A DNA stretch of 64,000 nucleotides from Bordetella genomosp. 1 (GCF_002261335.1 NZ_NEVL01000001.1:930001-994000), one strand, 5' to 3'. Positions 9,917-19,981 are shown, counted from the stretch's first letter. Translations and numbers: made by a program. The notes: generated by a model not told the origin, from the sequence alone.

Positions 9917-10643
9917 ACCTTTCGGGATTGAGCCGGCGCATCTCCGCTTCGATCCAGGCCTGGACCTTGGCGTTGAGCTCCTCGGCGGTGATTCCCTGCG
10001 ATTCTATCGCGGGGCCGATCGACAGCGTGATCAGGCCCGGGGTCTTGACGAAGGCGTTGCGGCGCCAGCACTCGCCGGCGTTGTGCGCGATGGGGATCAC
10101 CGGCGCGCCGGTGCGCGAGGCCAGCAGGGCGCCGCCCATCTTGAAACGCGCGGTCTTGCCCGGCGGCACGCGCGTGCCTTCGGGAAACAGCAGCGGCCAG
10201 CGGCCTTCGTCCAGGCGCGCCTGGCCCTGGCGCACGACCTGCTCGAAGGCGTCGCGGCCCTTGGACCGGTCGATCGAGATCATGCGCAGCAACGCCAGGC
10301 CCCAGCCGAAGAAGGGCACGTAGTTGAGCGACTGCTTGTAGACGAAGCAGACCTCGCGCGGCATGTGGGCCGGGAAGAACAGCGTCTCCCAGGCCGACTG
10401 GTGCTTGGACAGCAGGATGGCGGGGCCGTCGGGCAGGTTTTCCCAGCCCTTGACCTGCCAGCGCAGGCCGCAGATCACCTTGGCGCCCCAGATGGCCAGG
10501 CGCGGCCAGCCCACCGTGAGGCGGTAGCGCGCGTGCAACGGCAGCGGCGCCCACAGGATGCAGGCGAACGCATAGGGTATGACGGTGACGATGAGGAACA
10601 GCAGATAGACGAAGGAACGCAGCCAGGCCATGGCGTCAGGCAT
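9900..10643 (-). CDS. plsC: 1-acyl-sn-glycerol-3-phosphate acyltransferase
   Basis: Transfers an acyl chain to lysophosphatidic acid to make phosphatidic acid at the inner membrane. 247 aa with a hydrophobic N-terminal anchor (residues ~8-32). Motif III FPEGTR is at 153-158. Motif I is HQSAWE (81-86), that is HX4E instead of the usual HX4D; the acidic partner of the catalytic His is kept but is Glu. ATG at 10643 overlaps the end of gmhB by 8 nt; ATG at 10631 is an alternative. Its place after gmhB links lipid and LPS precursor genes with glycyl-tRNA synthetase. Confidence 0.93.
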   Translation of the reverse strand: MPDAMAWLRSFVYLLFLIVTVIPYAFACILWAPLPLHARYRLTVGWPRLAIWGAKVICGLRWQVKGWENLPDGPAILLSKHQSAWETLFFPAHMPREVCFVYKQSLNYVPFFGWGLALLRMISIDRSKGRDAFEQVVRQGQARLDEGRWPLLFPEGTRVPPGKTARFKMGGALLASRTGAPVIPIAHNAGECWRRNAFVKTPGLITLSIGPAIESQGITAEELNAKVQAWIEAEMRRLNPERYEKQR

Positions 10644-11175
10644 CCTGTAGCAGAGTGTCGACCACGGCGGCCAGGTCGGCGGCCTCGCGCGTGTTCTCGG
10701 GAATGCCGCCCTTGGCGCGGGTCTTGGAGCCGTTGCCGGTCCCGACCAGCCAGGGCTGGCAGCCGGCCGCGGCGGCGGCCTGCAGGTCGCGCAGCGAATC
10801 GCCCACGGCCGGCACGCCGGCGAGGTGGACGTCGTAGCGATGGGCGATGTCGATCAGCATGCCCGGCAGCGGCTTGCGGCAGGCGCAGCCGTCGTCGGGT
10901 CCGTGCGGGCACATGAAGATGGCGTCGACGTGGCCGCCCAGCGCCGCGAGCTCACGGCGCATCTTGCCGTGGATCGCGTTGAGCGTGGCCATGTCGAACA
11001 GCCCGCGCGCCACGCCGGACTGGTTGGTGGCCACGACCACCGTCCAGCCCGCCTGGTTCAGCCGGGCGATCGCCTGCAGGCTGCCCGGCAGCGCGATCCA
11101 TTCTTCGGGGCTTTTGACGAAGGCATCGCTGTCCTGATTGATGACGCCGTCGCGGTCCAGGATGATCAGCTTCAC
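10636..11175 (-). CDS. gmhB: D-glycero-beta-D-manno-heptose 1,7-bisphosphate 7-phosphatase
   Basis: HAD phosphatase in ADP-heptose synthesis for the LPS inner core. 179 aa from a GTG start that overlaps the glyS stop in GTGA. The nucleophile and acid/base pair are in VKLIILDRDGVI (D7, D9). A zinc site typical of GmhB is formed by the Cys/His cluster CPHGPDDGCACRKP. The second HAD motif TNQSG and the GDSLRD motif are also intact. It is cytoplasmic and probably co-translated with glyS. Confidence 0.95.
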   Translation of the reverse strand: MKLIILDRDGVINQDSDAFVKSPEEWIALPGSLQAIARLNQAGWTVVVATNQSGVARGLFDMATLNAIHGKMRRELAALGGHVDAIFMCPHGPDDGCACRKPLPGMLIDIAHRYDVHLAGVPAVGDSLRDLQAAAAAGCQPWLVGTGNGSKTRAKGGIPENTREAADLAAVVDTLLQDA

Positions 11176-13310
11176 TGTGCCAGCCTGGAGAGATCCGCGA
11201 CCTGGTTCATCAGGCCGTGCAGTTGGTTGAGCAGCGCGAGGCGGTTGGCGCGCAGCGCCGGATCCTCGGCCATCACCATCACGTCGGCGAAGAACGCGTC
11301 GACCGGACCGCGCGCCTGCGCCAGCGTGCGCAGGTTGGCGGCGAAGTCGCCGGCCGCGAACTGGGCCTGGGCTTGCGGCGCGAGCTGCGCCACGGCGGCG
11401 GCCAGGGCCTGTTCGGCGGCATCGGTGAGACGGGCGGGATCGACCGCGCCGATCTCGCCCTCGGCCTTCTTCAGCAGGTTGCCGATGCGCTTGTTGGCGG
11501 CGGCCAGGCTCGCGGCTTCGGGCATCTGCTCGAAGGCGATCACGGCGCGCACCCGCTCGGCCACCTGGTGCAGCGGCGGCGTCAGGGCGATCACGGCCTC
11601 GACCGCGTTGCGCTCGTAGTCGGCGATCAGCTGGTTGCGATAGCGCTCGTAGATGAAGGCGCGCACCTCGGCGATGGTGCTGGCCTCGATCTTGCCGGCC
11701 GGGAAGCTCTGGGCGGCGAGGTCGAGCAGCGTGTCGAGCGACAGGGCGCCCGCCTCGCTGATCTTGAGCCAGCCGCCAGCGGCCAGTTGTTCGAAGGCGC
11801 TGATCACGCCGAGCGCGGCGCGGCGCAGGCCGAACGGATCGCGTTCGCCGGTGGGCGCCAGGCCGATGCTCCAGATGCCGACCAGCGTTTCGGCGCGTTC
11901 GGCCAGGAACAGCACGGCCGCGGTGAGCGTGTCGCGCGACACCGGGGCGTCGTAGCGGTTGCGGTACTGCGTGCGCAGGGCCTCGACCACGCTGGCGGGT
12001 TCGCCATCGCCGGCCGCGTAGTAGGCGCCCATGATGCCTTGCAGCTCGGGGAACTCGCCCACCATGTTGGAGCCCAGGTCGGCCTTGGCCAGCAGGGCCG
12101 CGCGATCGCTCGCGGCGACGTCCGCGCCCAGGGCCGTGGCCACGCCGCGCGCGATGGCGCGCACGCGCTCGACGCGCTCGAGCTGGGTGCCGAGCTTGTT
12201 GTGATAGACGATGCTGCCCAGCTGTTCGACGCGCGCGGCCAGCGGCACCTTGCGGTCGGTCTGGAAGAAGAACTGCGCGTCGGCCAGGCGCGGACGCACC
12301 ACGCGCTGGTTGCCTTCCACGATGTTGACCGGGTTGGCGGTGTGCATGTTGCTGACGATCAGGAAACGGTGCGTCAGCTTGCCGCTGGCCGGATCGAACA
12401 GCGGGAAGTATTTCTGGTTCAGGCGCATCGTGAGGATCAGGCATTCCTGCGGCACCTGCAGGAATTCTTCCTCGAACTGGCCCACGTAGACGGTGGGATG
12501 TTCGACCAGCGCGGTGACCTCGTCGAGCAGCGCCAGCACTTCCGGATCCTCGCCCAGCGTGGCGCCCAGGCGCGTGGCCTCGGCCTGCAGCTGGCGGTCG
12601 ATCTCGGCGCGGCGCGCCTCGAACGAGGCGATCACGCGGCCCTGCTCGGCCAGCGTGGCGACGTAGCGGTCGGCGTCGGCGATTTCGATGCTGCCTTCGC
12701 TCATGAAGCGGTGGCCCAGCGTGGCGCGGCCGGCCGTCAGGCCCAGCGCGGCCACCGGCACGACCTCGGCGCCGTGCAGCGCGATCAGGCCGTGCGCCGG
12801 GCGCACGAACTTGACGGTGCTCACGCCGTCGGCGAGCTGGTAGCGCATGACCTTCGGAATCGGCAGGCCGTCGATCGCGGCCAGCACGCCTTCCTGCAGG
12901 CCCTGGTCGAGGCGGGCACCGGCGGCGGTGCCGCGGGCGACGAGGTAATCCTGCTTGCCGTCGGACTCGCGTTCGAGCTGGTCCGGCGTGAGGTGGCCCA
13001 GGCCCTTGGCCGCCAGCTTCTTGGCCAGCGCCGGCGTGGCCTGGCCGTCTTCGGTCAGGCCGACCTTGGCGGGCATCAGCTTCTCGGTGTAGGCCTGGTC
13101 GGGCGCCTGCGCCAGCACGGCGGACAGGTGCACGGCGAGGCGGCGCGGCGTGGCGTAGGCGGTGACGGCGCAGCCGTCGGCCAGCAGGCCCAGGCGCGCG
13201 AGCGTGGCGCGCACGCCCTCGGCGTAGGCCTGGCCCAGGCGTTGCAGGGCCTTGGGAGGCAGTTCCTCGGTAAGCAGCTCAACCAGCAGGGGGCGGATAT
13301 CGGTCGTCAT
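11172..13310 (-). CDS. glyS: glycyl-tRNA synthetase beta subunit
   Basis: 712-aa beta chain of the bacterial alpha2beta2 glycyl-tRNA synthetase; it recognises tRNA-Gly and is needed for aminoacylation. The N-terminus PLLVELLTEELPPKALQRL is the family signature, and a C-terminal DALR-type anticodon-binding region follows. Slightly longer than E. coli GlyS (689 aa). It lies 1 nt after glyQ and overlaps gmhB by 4 nt, so it is part of one operon. Confidence 0.98.
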   Translation of the reverse strand: MTTDIRPLLVELLTEELPPKALQRLGQAYAEGVRATLARLGLLADGCAVTAYATPRRLAVHLSAVLAQAPDQAYTEKLMPAKVGLTEDGQATPALAKKLAAKGLGHLTPDQLERESDGKQDYLVARGTAAGARLDQGLQEGVLAAIDGLPIPKVMRYQLADGVSTVKFVRPAHGLIALHGAEVVPVAALGLTAGRATLGHRFMSEGSIEIADADRYVATLAEQGRVIASFEARRAEIDRQLQAEATRLGATLGEDPEVLALLDEVTALVEHPTVYVGQFEEEFLQVPQECLILTMRLNQKYFPLFDPASGKLTHRFLIVSNMHTANPVNIVEGNQRVVRPRLADAQFFFQTDRKVPLAARVEQLGSIVYHNKLGTQLERVERVRAIARGVATALGADVAASDRAALLAKADLGSNMVGEFPELQGIMGAYYAAGDGEPASVVEALRTQYRNRYDAPVSRDTLTAAVLFLAERAETLVGIWSIGLAPTGERDPFGLRRAALGVISAFEQLAAGGWLKISEAGALSLDTLLDLAAQSFPAGKIEASTIAEVRAFIYERYRNQLIADYERNAVEAVIALTPPLHQVAERVRAVIAFEQMPEAASLAAANKRIGNLLKKAEGEIGAVDPARLTDAAEQALAAAVAQLAPQAQAQFAAGDFAANLRTLAQARGPVDAFFADVMVMAEDPALRANRLALLNQLHGLMNQVADLSRLAQ

Positions 13311-13311
13311 G

Positions 13312-14223
<912 letters not shown>

Positions 14224-14532
14224 AGAGTCCGTGGAAACGGTGCGCTGTCCCGGGGCGGGCCGCCCGGGACGGGAGACGCGCCGGCGCGGCCGCGCGGCCG
14301 ACTGGCATGGAAAACCGGGCATTTTAACTGGCCCGGGCGCCCCATGGGCGGACGGGGCGGGCAAGGGCGGAAACCGGGGCCGGGGCGGGGCCGAACGCCC
14401 GTGCCATGGACCCTCTCCCGGGGCGCGGGGCGGGGCGCGCCGCAATGGTCGTATGATTGCCGTTTTCCCAAGTCTTATATAAAACCCACGCCCCGGGCTC
14501 CGGTCCGGCGGGCGTCACGGAAAGGAGCAGGC
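14224..14532. other. 309-bp divergent intergenic region glyQ / crotonase
   Basis: No coding sequence is supported here. The part next to glyQ (about 14240-14440) is extremely G+C rich. An AT-rich patch near 14451-14485 contains TATATAAAA and is the most likely promoter zone for the crotonase gene; a weak TTGCCG/TATAAA pair (14457 and 14478) has only 15-bp spacing. Confidence 0.5.
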
Positions 14533-15300
14533 ATGTCTGAATTGATCAAGGTGGAAGTCGCCGATGGTATCCAGATCATCACGGTGAACCGCCCCGAAGC
14601 CAAGAACGCCATCAACCTGGAAGCCGCGCAGGCCATGGCCGCCGCGCTCGACCAGCTCGATGCGCGCGACGACATCCGCATCGGCATCCTGACCGGCGCG
14701 GGCGGCACCTTTTCGTCGGGCATGGACCTCAAGGCCTTCGCCCAGAGCGGCCAGCGCCCGCTGATCGAGGGCCGCGGCTTCGCCGGCCTGAACGAGCGTC
14801 CGCCGAAAAAGCCGCTGATCGCGGCCGTGGAAGGCTACGCGCTGGCCGGTGGCTGCGAAATGGCGCTGGCCTCCGACCTGATCGTCGCCGCCCGCAACGC
14901 CAAGTTCGGCCTGCCCGAGGTCAAGCGCGGCCTGGTGGCCGGCGCCGGCGGCATGCTGCGCCTGCCGCGCCGCCTGCCCTATCACGTGGCGATGGAAGTG
15001 ATCCTGACCGGCGACATGCTCGAGGCCGAACGCGCCTACAACTTCGGCCTGGTGAACCGCCTGACCGAGCCGGGCGAGGCCCTGGCCGGCGCGCTGGAGC
15101 TGGCCCGCGTGATCGTGGCCAACGGCCCGCTCGCCGTGCAGACCGCCAAGAGCATCGTGTCGCAGGCCACCGACTGGGAGCAGGACGGCATGTTCGACCG
15201 CCAGCGCCCGCTGATCGCCCACATCTTCAGCTCGGCCGACGCCAAGGAAGGCGCCACCGCCTTCGCCGAAAAGCGCAAGCCGGTCTGGCAGGGCAAATAA
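14533..15300 (+). CDS. enoyl-CoA hydratase/isomerase (crotonase family)
   Basis: 255 aa. Crotonase fold with the oxyanion-hole segments GAGGTFSSGMDLKAF (residues ~56-70) and GYALAGGCEMALASD (~101-115). In classical crotonase the two catalytic Glu lie in and after this second block; here GLPEVKRGLVAGAGGMLRLP keeps the first Glu position (LPEV) but has Ala-Gly where the second Glu (as in GxxPGxGGTQRL) is expected, so isomerase or other chemistry is possible. Strong AAAGGAG ribosome site 6 nt before ATG. It stands 74 nt before the fumarase and may be co-transcribed. Confidence 0.88.
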   Translation: MSELIKVEVADGIQIITVNRPEAKNAINLEAAQAMAAALDQLDARDDIRIGILTGAGGTFSSGMDLKAFAQSGQRPLIEGRGFAGLNERPPKKPLIAAVEGYALAGGCEMALASDLIVAARNAKFGLPEVKRGLVAGAGGMLRLPRRLPYHVAMEVILTGDMLEAERAYNFGLVNRLTEPGEALAGALELARVIVANGPLAVQTAKSIVSQATDWEQDGMFDRQRPLIAHIFSSADAKEGATAFAEKRKPVWQGK

Positions 15301-15374
15301 AATAGCTTCACTTCCCGGCCGTCGCCCGCGTGCGCCGGCCGGCCGATTTCCCGTTGTTTCGCACCTCGCACATC

Positions 15375-16895
15375 ATGACCATCATCAAAGAAGAGGATCT
15401 GGTCCAGTCCATCGCGGACGGCATCCAGTTCATCAGCTACTACCATCCGGTGGACTACATCCGCCATCTCGCCCGTGCCTACGAGCGCGAGGAAAGCCCC
15501 GCCGCGCGCGACGCGATGGCCCAGATCCTGACCAACTCGCGCATGTGCGCCGAGGGCAAGCGTCCGCTGTGCCAGGATACCGGCATCGTCAACGTCTTCC
15601 TCAAGGTGGGCATGGACGTGCGCTTCGAAACCAAGCGCTCGCTGCAGGAGCTCTGTGACGAAGGCGTGCGCCGCGGCTACCTGAATCCGGACAATCCGCT
15701 GCGCGCCTCGGTGCTCGACGATCCGCTGTTCGCGCGCAAGAACACGCGCGACAACACGCCCTGTATCCTGCACGTCGACCTGGTGCCCGGCAACACCGTC
15801 GACGTGCAGATCGCTTCGAAGGGCGGCGGTTCCGAGAACAAAACCAAGTTCGTGATGCTCAACCCCAGCGATTCGCTGGTCGACTGGGTGCTCAAGACCG
15901 TGCCGACGATGGGCGCCGGCTGGTGTCCCCCGGGCATGCTCGGCATCGGCGTCGGCGGCACCGCCGAGAAGGCCATGCTGATGGCCAAGCAGTCGCTGAT
16001 GGAAGACATCGACATGTACGAGCTGCTGGCCCGCGGCCCGCAGAACAAGCTCGAAGAGCTGCGCATCGAGCTCTACGAGAAGGTCAACGCGCTGGGCATC
16101 GGCGCGCAGGGCCTGGGCGGTCTCACCACCGTGCTCGACGTCAAGATCAACACCTTCCCGACCCACGCCGCCTCCAAGCCCGTGGCCATGATCCCGAACT
16201 GTGCCGCCACGCGCCACGCGCACTTCGTGCTCGATGGCTCGGGTCCGGCGCGCCTGGATCCGCCGGCGCTGTCGGAATGGCCCGAAGTCCACTGGGCGCC
16301 CGACTACAACAAGTCCAAGCAGGTCGACCTCGACACGCTCACGCGTGAGGAAGTGGCCAGCTGGAAGCCGGGCCAGACCCTGCTGCTGTCGGGCAAGATG
16401 CTCACCGGCCGCGATGCCGCGCACAAGCGCATCCAGGACATGCTGGCCAAGGGCGAGAAGCTGCCGGTGGACTTCACCAACCGCGTGATCTATTACGTCG
16501 GTCCGGTCGATCCGGTGGGCGACGAAGTGGTCGGCCCCGCCGGCCCCACCACCGCCACCCGCATGGACAAGTTCACCGACATGATGCTGGCCCAGACCGG
16601 CCTGATCTCCATGATCGGCAAGTCCGAGCGCGGCCCGGTCGCCATCGAGGCGATCCGCAAGCACGGCTCGGCCTACCTGATGGCCGTGGGCGGCGCCGCC
16701 TACCTGGTGTCCAAGGCGATCCGCGACGCCAAGGTGCTGGCGTTCGAAGACCTCGGCATGGAAGCGATCTACGAGTTCGACGTCAAGGACATGCCCGTGA
16801 CGGTGGCCGTGGACGCGCAGGGCACCTCGGTGCACACCACCGGCCCGAAGGAATGGCAGGCCCGGATCGGCAAGATCCCCGTCGCCACCGCCTGA
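15375..16895 (+). CDS. fumarate hydratase, class I (4Fe-4S)
   Basis: 506-aa iron-sulfur fumarase with the alpha and beta domains in one chain, as in E. coli FumA/FumB. Cluster and active-site segments visible are LCQDTGIVNVF, GGGSENKTKF, WCPPGMLGIGVGG and IPNCAATRHAHF. Reversibly hydrates fumarate to malate. Class I fumarases, including one from Burkholderia, are known to hydrate mesaconate to citramalate too, which matters because genes for a mesaconate/citramalate-like route follow directly. Start ATG at 15375. Ends in a clear terminator. A second, iron-independent fumarase (fumC) is at 54699. Confidence 0.95.
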   Translation: MTIIKEEDLVQSIADGIQFISYYHPVDYIRHLARAYEREESPAARDAMAQILTNSRMCAEGKRPLCQDTGIVNVFLKVGMDVRFETKRSLQELCDEGVRRGYLNPDNPLRASVLDDPLFARKNTRDNTPCILHVDLVPGNTVDVQIASKGGGSENKTKFVMLNPSDSLVDWVLKTVPTMGAGWCPPGMLGIGVGGTAEKAMLMAKQSLMEDIDMYELLARGPQNKLEELRIELYEKVNALGIGAQGLGGLTTVLDVKINTFPTHAASKPVAMIPNCAATRHAHFVLDGSGPARLDPPALSEWPEVHWAPDYNKSKQVDLDTLTREEVASWKPGQTLLLSGKMLTGRDAAHKRIQDMLAKGEKLPVDFTNRVIYYVGPVDPVGDEVVGPAGPTTATRMDKFTDMMLAQTGLISMIGKSERGPVAIEAIRKHGSAYLMAVGGAAYLVSKAIRDAKVLAFEDLGMEAIYEFDVKDMPVTVAVDAQGTSVHTTGPKEWQARIGKIPVATA

Positions 16896-16918
16896 GTGCC
16901 GCGCAGCCGCGCATGAAG

Positions 16919-16944
16919 AACCCGCCGCGAGGCGGGTTTTTCTT
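16919..16944 (+). terminator. Rho-independent terminator after class I fumarase
   Basis: Perfect 8-bp stem AACCCGCC / GGCGGGTT (16919-16926 and 16931-16938) with GCGA loop, then a T-rich tail TTTTCTTT, 23 nt after the stop codon. Confidence 0.85.
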
Positions 16945-17064
16945 TGGCCGCGCGGTCCTTCGCGGCCATAAAACCCCGTGTTGGGGAAAAACGAATTTAC
17001 AAGCACGCCGCCCGGCAGGCATCCTGCATTCCTGATACCGCCACACTGAAAAGGATGCTGTTCC

Positions 17065-17895
17065 ATGACCGACGCCAACCCTGTTGACTGGATCGGGAGT
17101 TCCGAGCGCGTGGCCGACACGCTCGACCCGGTGCATGCCGTCCGCATCGCCGCCACGCTGGGCGAACCGGCGCCGGCCGCGGGCGCGGCGCTGCCGCCGC
17201 TCTGGCAGTGGGCCTATTTCATCAAGCCGGTCGAGGACGCGGGCCTGGGCGCCGACGGCCATCCGGCGCGCGGCGGCTTCCTGCCCCCGGCCAACGATCG
17301 CAACCGCATGTGGGCGGGCGGGCGCGTCGATTTCCTGGCGCCGTTGCGCGTGGGCGTGCCGGCCGAGCGTGTGTCCACGGTGGCCGACGTGAAGGAGAAG
17401 ACCGGCCGCACCGGCTCGCTGCTGTTCGTGACCGTGCGCCACGAATACCATCAGGAGGGCCGCCTCGCGATCCGCGAGGAGCAGGACATCGTCTACCGCC
17501 AGCCCTCGCCGCCCAGGCTCGAGGGCAGCGAGCCGGCGCCCGAGGCGCAATGGGCCGACACGATCGAGCCCTCGGCCGTGCTGCTGTTCCGCTACTCCGC
17601 CGTCACGTTCAACGGCCATCGCATCCACTACGATCATCCGTACGTCACCGAAACCGAAGGCTATCCGGGGCTGGTGGTCCACGGGCCGCTGATCGCCACC
17701 TCGATGGTGGCCGCGTTCCGGCGCGCCCGGCCCGACGCGCGCCTGTCGCACCTGAGCTATCGCGGCCTGCGTCCGCTCATCAGCCCGAAGCCGTTTCGCG
17801 CGGCCGGCGCCATCGCCGAGCCCGGCCTGGCGCGTCTGTGGGCCGAGCAGGACGGCACGCTGGCCCACCAGGCCGAGCTGAGGTTCGAAGCATGA
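17065..17895 (+). CDS. MaoC/HTD2-like acyl-CoA hydratase (mesaconyl-C4-CoA hydratase type)
   Basis: 276 aa with two hot-dog halves. The N-terminal half is FAS1-like and includes NRMWAGGRVDFLAPLRVG. The C-terminal half has the hydratase signature NGHRIHYDHPYVTETEGYPG and then VHGPL. This subfamily includes mesaconyl-C4-CoA hydratase (Meh) of the 3-hydroxypropionate cycle and the RipB-like hydratases of itaconate degradation. It begins a four-gene run with 4-, 1- and 4-nt overlaps, which implies tight coupling to a CoA-transferase and a CitE-like lyase. The expected reaction is hydration of an unsaturated C5 dicarboxyl-CoA to citramalyl-CoA (inferred). Confidence 0.87.
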   Translation: MTDANPVDWIGSSERVADTLDPVHAVRIAATLGEPAPAAGAALPPLWQWAYFIKPVEDAGLGADGHPARGGFLPPANDRNRMWAGGRVDFLAPLRVGVPAERVSTVADVKEKTGRTGSLLFVTVRHEYHQEGRLAIREEQDIVYRQPSPPRLEGSEPAPEAQWADTIEPSAVLLFRYSAVTFNGHRIHYDHPYVTETEGYPGLVVHGPLIATSMVAAFRRARPDARLSHLSYRGLRPLISPKPFRAAGAIAEPGLARLWAEQDGTLAHQAELRFEA

Positions 17896-19088
17896 GCGCC
17901 GCAGCGCAGGTCCTGCCGCTCGACGGCATCACCGTCGTCAGCCTCGAACACGCCATCGCGGCGCCGTTCTGCACCCGCCAGCTCGCCGACATGGGCGCGC
18001 GCGTCATCAAGATCGAGCGTCCGGGCGTGGGCGACTTCGCGCGCGGCTACGACGAGCGCGTGCGCGGCCTGTCCTCGCATTTCGTCTGGACCAACCGCTC
18101 CAAGGAAAGCCTGGGCCTGGATCTCAAGCAGCCCGAGGCGGCCGAGGTGATGACGCGGCTGCTCGGCCAGGCCGACGTGCTGGTGCAGAACCTCGCGCCC
18201 GGCGCGGCCGCGCGCCTGGGGCTGTCGTTCGAGGCGCTGCACGCGCGCTTCCCGCGCCTCATCGTGTGCGACATCTCCGGCTACGGCGAGGGCGGCCCGT
18301 ACCAGGACAAGAAGGCCTATGACCTGCTGATCCAGAGCGAGAGCGGCTTCGTGTCGGTCACCGGCACGCCCGACGAGGGCGTGAAGGCGGGCTGCTCGAT
18401 CTCCGACATCGCCGCCGGCATGTATGCCTATTCCGCGATCCTCAACGCGCTGCTGCTGCGCGGGCGCACCGGCGAGGGCAGCCGCATCGACGTCTCCATG
18501 CTGGAAAGCATGGTGGAGTGGATGGGCTACCCGATGTACTACGCGTTCGACGGCGCGCCGCCGCCGGCACGCGCGGGCGCCGCGCACGCCACCATCTATC
18601 CCTACGGTCCGTTCCCCGTGGCCGGCGGCGCCACCATCATGCTGGGCCTGCAGAACGAGCGCGAATGGAAGGTGTTCTGCGAGCAGGTGCTGCAGCAGCC
18701 CGCGCTGGCCGGCGACGAGCGCTTCGCCTCCAACTCGCGCCGCACCGCCAATCGCGACGCGCTGCGCGCCCTGATCGTGCAGGCCTTCGCGGCGCTGTCG
18801 ATCGACGAGGTCACCGAACGCCTGGAGGCGGCGCACATCGCCAATGCGCGCGTGAACGACATGCGCGGCGTCTGGGAACACCCGCAGCTGGCCGCCCGCG
18901 CGCGCTGGCGCGAGGTGGGCAGCCCCGCCGGCGCATTGCCCGCGCTGCTGCCGCCGGCCGTCAACAACCGCTTCGAGCCGCGCATGGGCCCGATCCCGGC
19001 GGTGGGCGAGAACACCGAGGCAGTGCTAGCATCACTGGGGTATGCGCCCGAAGACGTGGCGCGTCTGCGTGCCGCGGAGGTGGTGTGA
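17892..19088 (+). CDS. CaiB/BaiF family CoA-transferase (class III)
   Basis: 398 aa. Opens with LDGITVVSLEHAIAAPFCTR and the ADMGARVIKIERPGVGDFAR block typical of class III CoA-transferases; the catalytic Asp is most likely in SISDIAAGMYAYSAIL. These enzymes move CoA from succinyl-CoA or another donor to an organic acid. It overlaps the hydratase by 4 nt (ATGA) and the lyase by 1 nt, so the probable acceptor is a C5 dicarboxylate such as mesaconate, itaconate or citramalate (inference from neighbours, not from the active site). Confidence 0.9.
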   Translation: MSAAAQVLPLDGITVVSLEHAIAAPFCTRQLADMGARVIKIERPGVGDFARGYDERVRGLSSHFVWTNRSKESLGLDLKQPEAAEVMTRLLGQADVLVQNLAPGAAARLGLSFEALHARFPRLIVCDISGYGEGGPYQDKKAYDLLIQSESGFVSVTGTPDEGVKAGCSISDIAAGMYAYSAILNALLLRGRTGEGSRIDVSMLESMVEWMGYPMYYAFDGAPPPARAGAAHATIYPYGPFPVAGGATIMLGLQNEREWKVFCEQVLQQPALAGDERFASNSRRTANRDALRALIVQAFAALSIDEVTERLEAAHIANARVNDMRGVWEHPQLAARARWREVGSPAGALPALLPPAVNNRFEPRMGPIPAVGENTEAVLASLGYAPEDVARLRAAEVV

Positions 19089-19981
19089 TGACGTCAGTGA
19101 TCCGTACCGCGCTGTTCGTGCCGGCAAACCGGCCGGAGCGCATTCCCAAGGCCTTGGCGGCCCACGCCGATGCCGTGATCGTCGATCTCGAGGATGCGGT
19201 CGAGCATCTGGGCAAGGATGCCGCGCGCGAGTCGCTGTGCGACTTCCTCGGCACCCACGCCGATGCGCGCGTCTGGGTGCGGATCAACGACGCCGCCACG
19301 CCCTGGCACGAGGCCGACCTGCGCGCCTGCCGCGGCCGCGCCAACGTCACCGGCATCCTGCTGCCCAAGGCCGAGAGCCTGGCGCAGGTGCGGCACGTCG
19401 CGCAGAGCGGCATTCCCGTGATTCCCATCGTCGAGACCGCGCAGGGCCTCATCGATGTCGCCGAGGTCGCGCGCACGCCCGGCGTGGCGCGGCTCGCGTT
19501 CGGCAGCCTCGACTACGCGCTCGACCTGGGCCTGAGCCCCGACACCGACGGCGCCGACGTGGTGCTCGACCACGCCCGCGTGCAGGTGCTGCTGCACAGC
19601 CGCGGCGCCGGCCTGGCGCAGCCGCTCGACGGGGTGTTCCCGGGCATCCAGGACACCTCCGGCCTGCGTGCGGCCGCCATGCGCGCGCGCGACATGGGCT
19701 TCGGCGGCATGCTGTGCATCCATCCCGGCCAGGTGCCGGTGATCCACGAGGCCTTCCTGCCGCCGCTGGCCGAGATCGACTGGGCCCGCGACGTGATCCG
19801 CGCCGCCAAGGAAAACGGGCTCGCGGCCTTCAAGCTCGACGGCAAGATGGTGGACGCGCCCGTGATCGCCCGCGCCCGCCGCCTGCTCGAGCTGGCGGGA
19901 GAGGGGGCGGCAGGCGGGCCTGCGGCAGGCGGACCTGCGGCAGGCGCTCCGGCGGCCGGCGCCCCGGCCGCGCCGCGATGA
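19088..19981 (+). CDS. HpcH/HpaI/CitE-family aldolase/lyase (CitE-like, citramalyl-CoA lyase candidate)
   Basis: 297 aa TIM-barrel lyase. Conserved positions include FVPANRPERIPKA, VDLEDAV with the acidic metal/CoA pair, the Arg in VRIND, the metal-binding Glu in PIVETAQG and the Asp in FGSLDYALDLG. CitE-like proteins cleave citramalyl-CoA, malyl-CoA or similar into acetyl-CoA plus an oxo acid. The context with hydratase and CoA-transferase favours citramalyl-CoA to pyruvate and acetyl-CoA. The last ~22 residues are an unusual Gly-Pro-Ala-Ala repeat tail not seen in family members I know. Starts in TGATG with the upstream stop. Confidence 0.88.
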   Translation: MTSVIRTALFVPANRPERIPKALAAHADAVIVDLEDAVEHLGKDAARESLCDFLGTHADARVWVRINDAATPWHEADLRACRGRANVTGILLPKAESLAQVRHVAQSGIPVIPIVETAQGLIDVAEVARTPGVARLAFGSLDYALDLGLSPDTDGADVVLDHARVQVLLHSRGAGLAQPLDGVFPGIQDTSGLRAAAMRARDMGFGGMLCIHPGQVPVIHEAFLPPLAEIDWARDVIRAAKENGLAAFKLDGKMVDAPVIARARRLLELAGEGAAGGPAAGGPAAGAPAAGAPAAPR

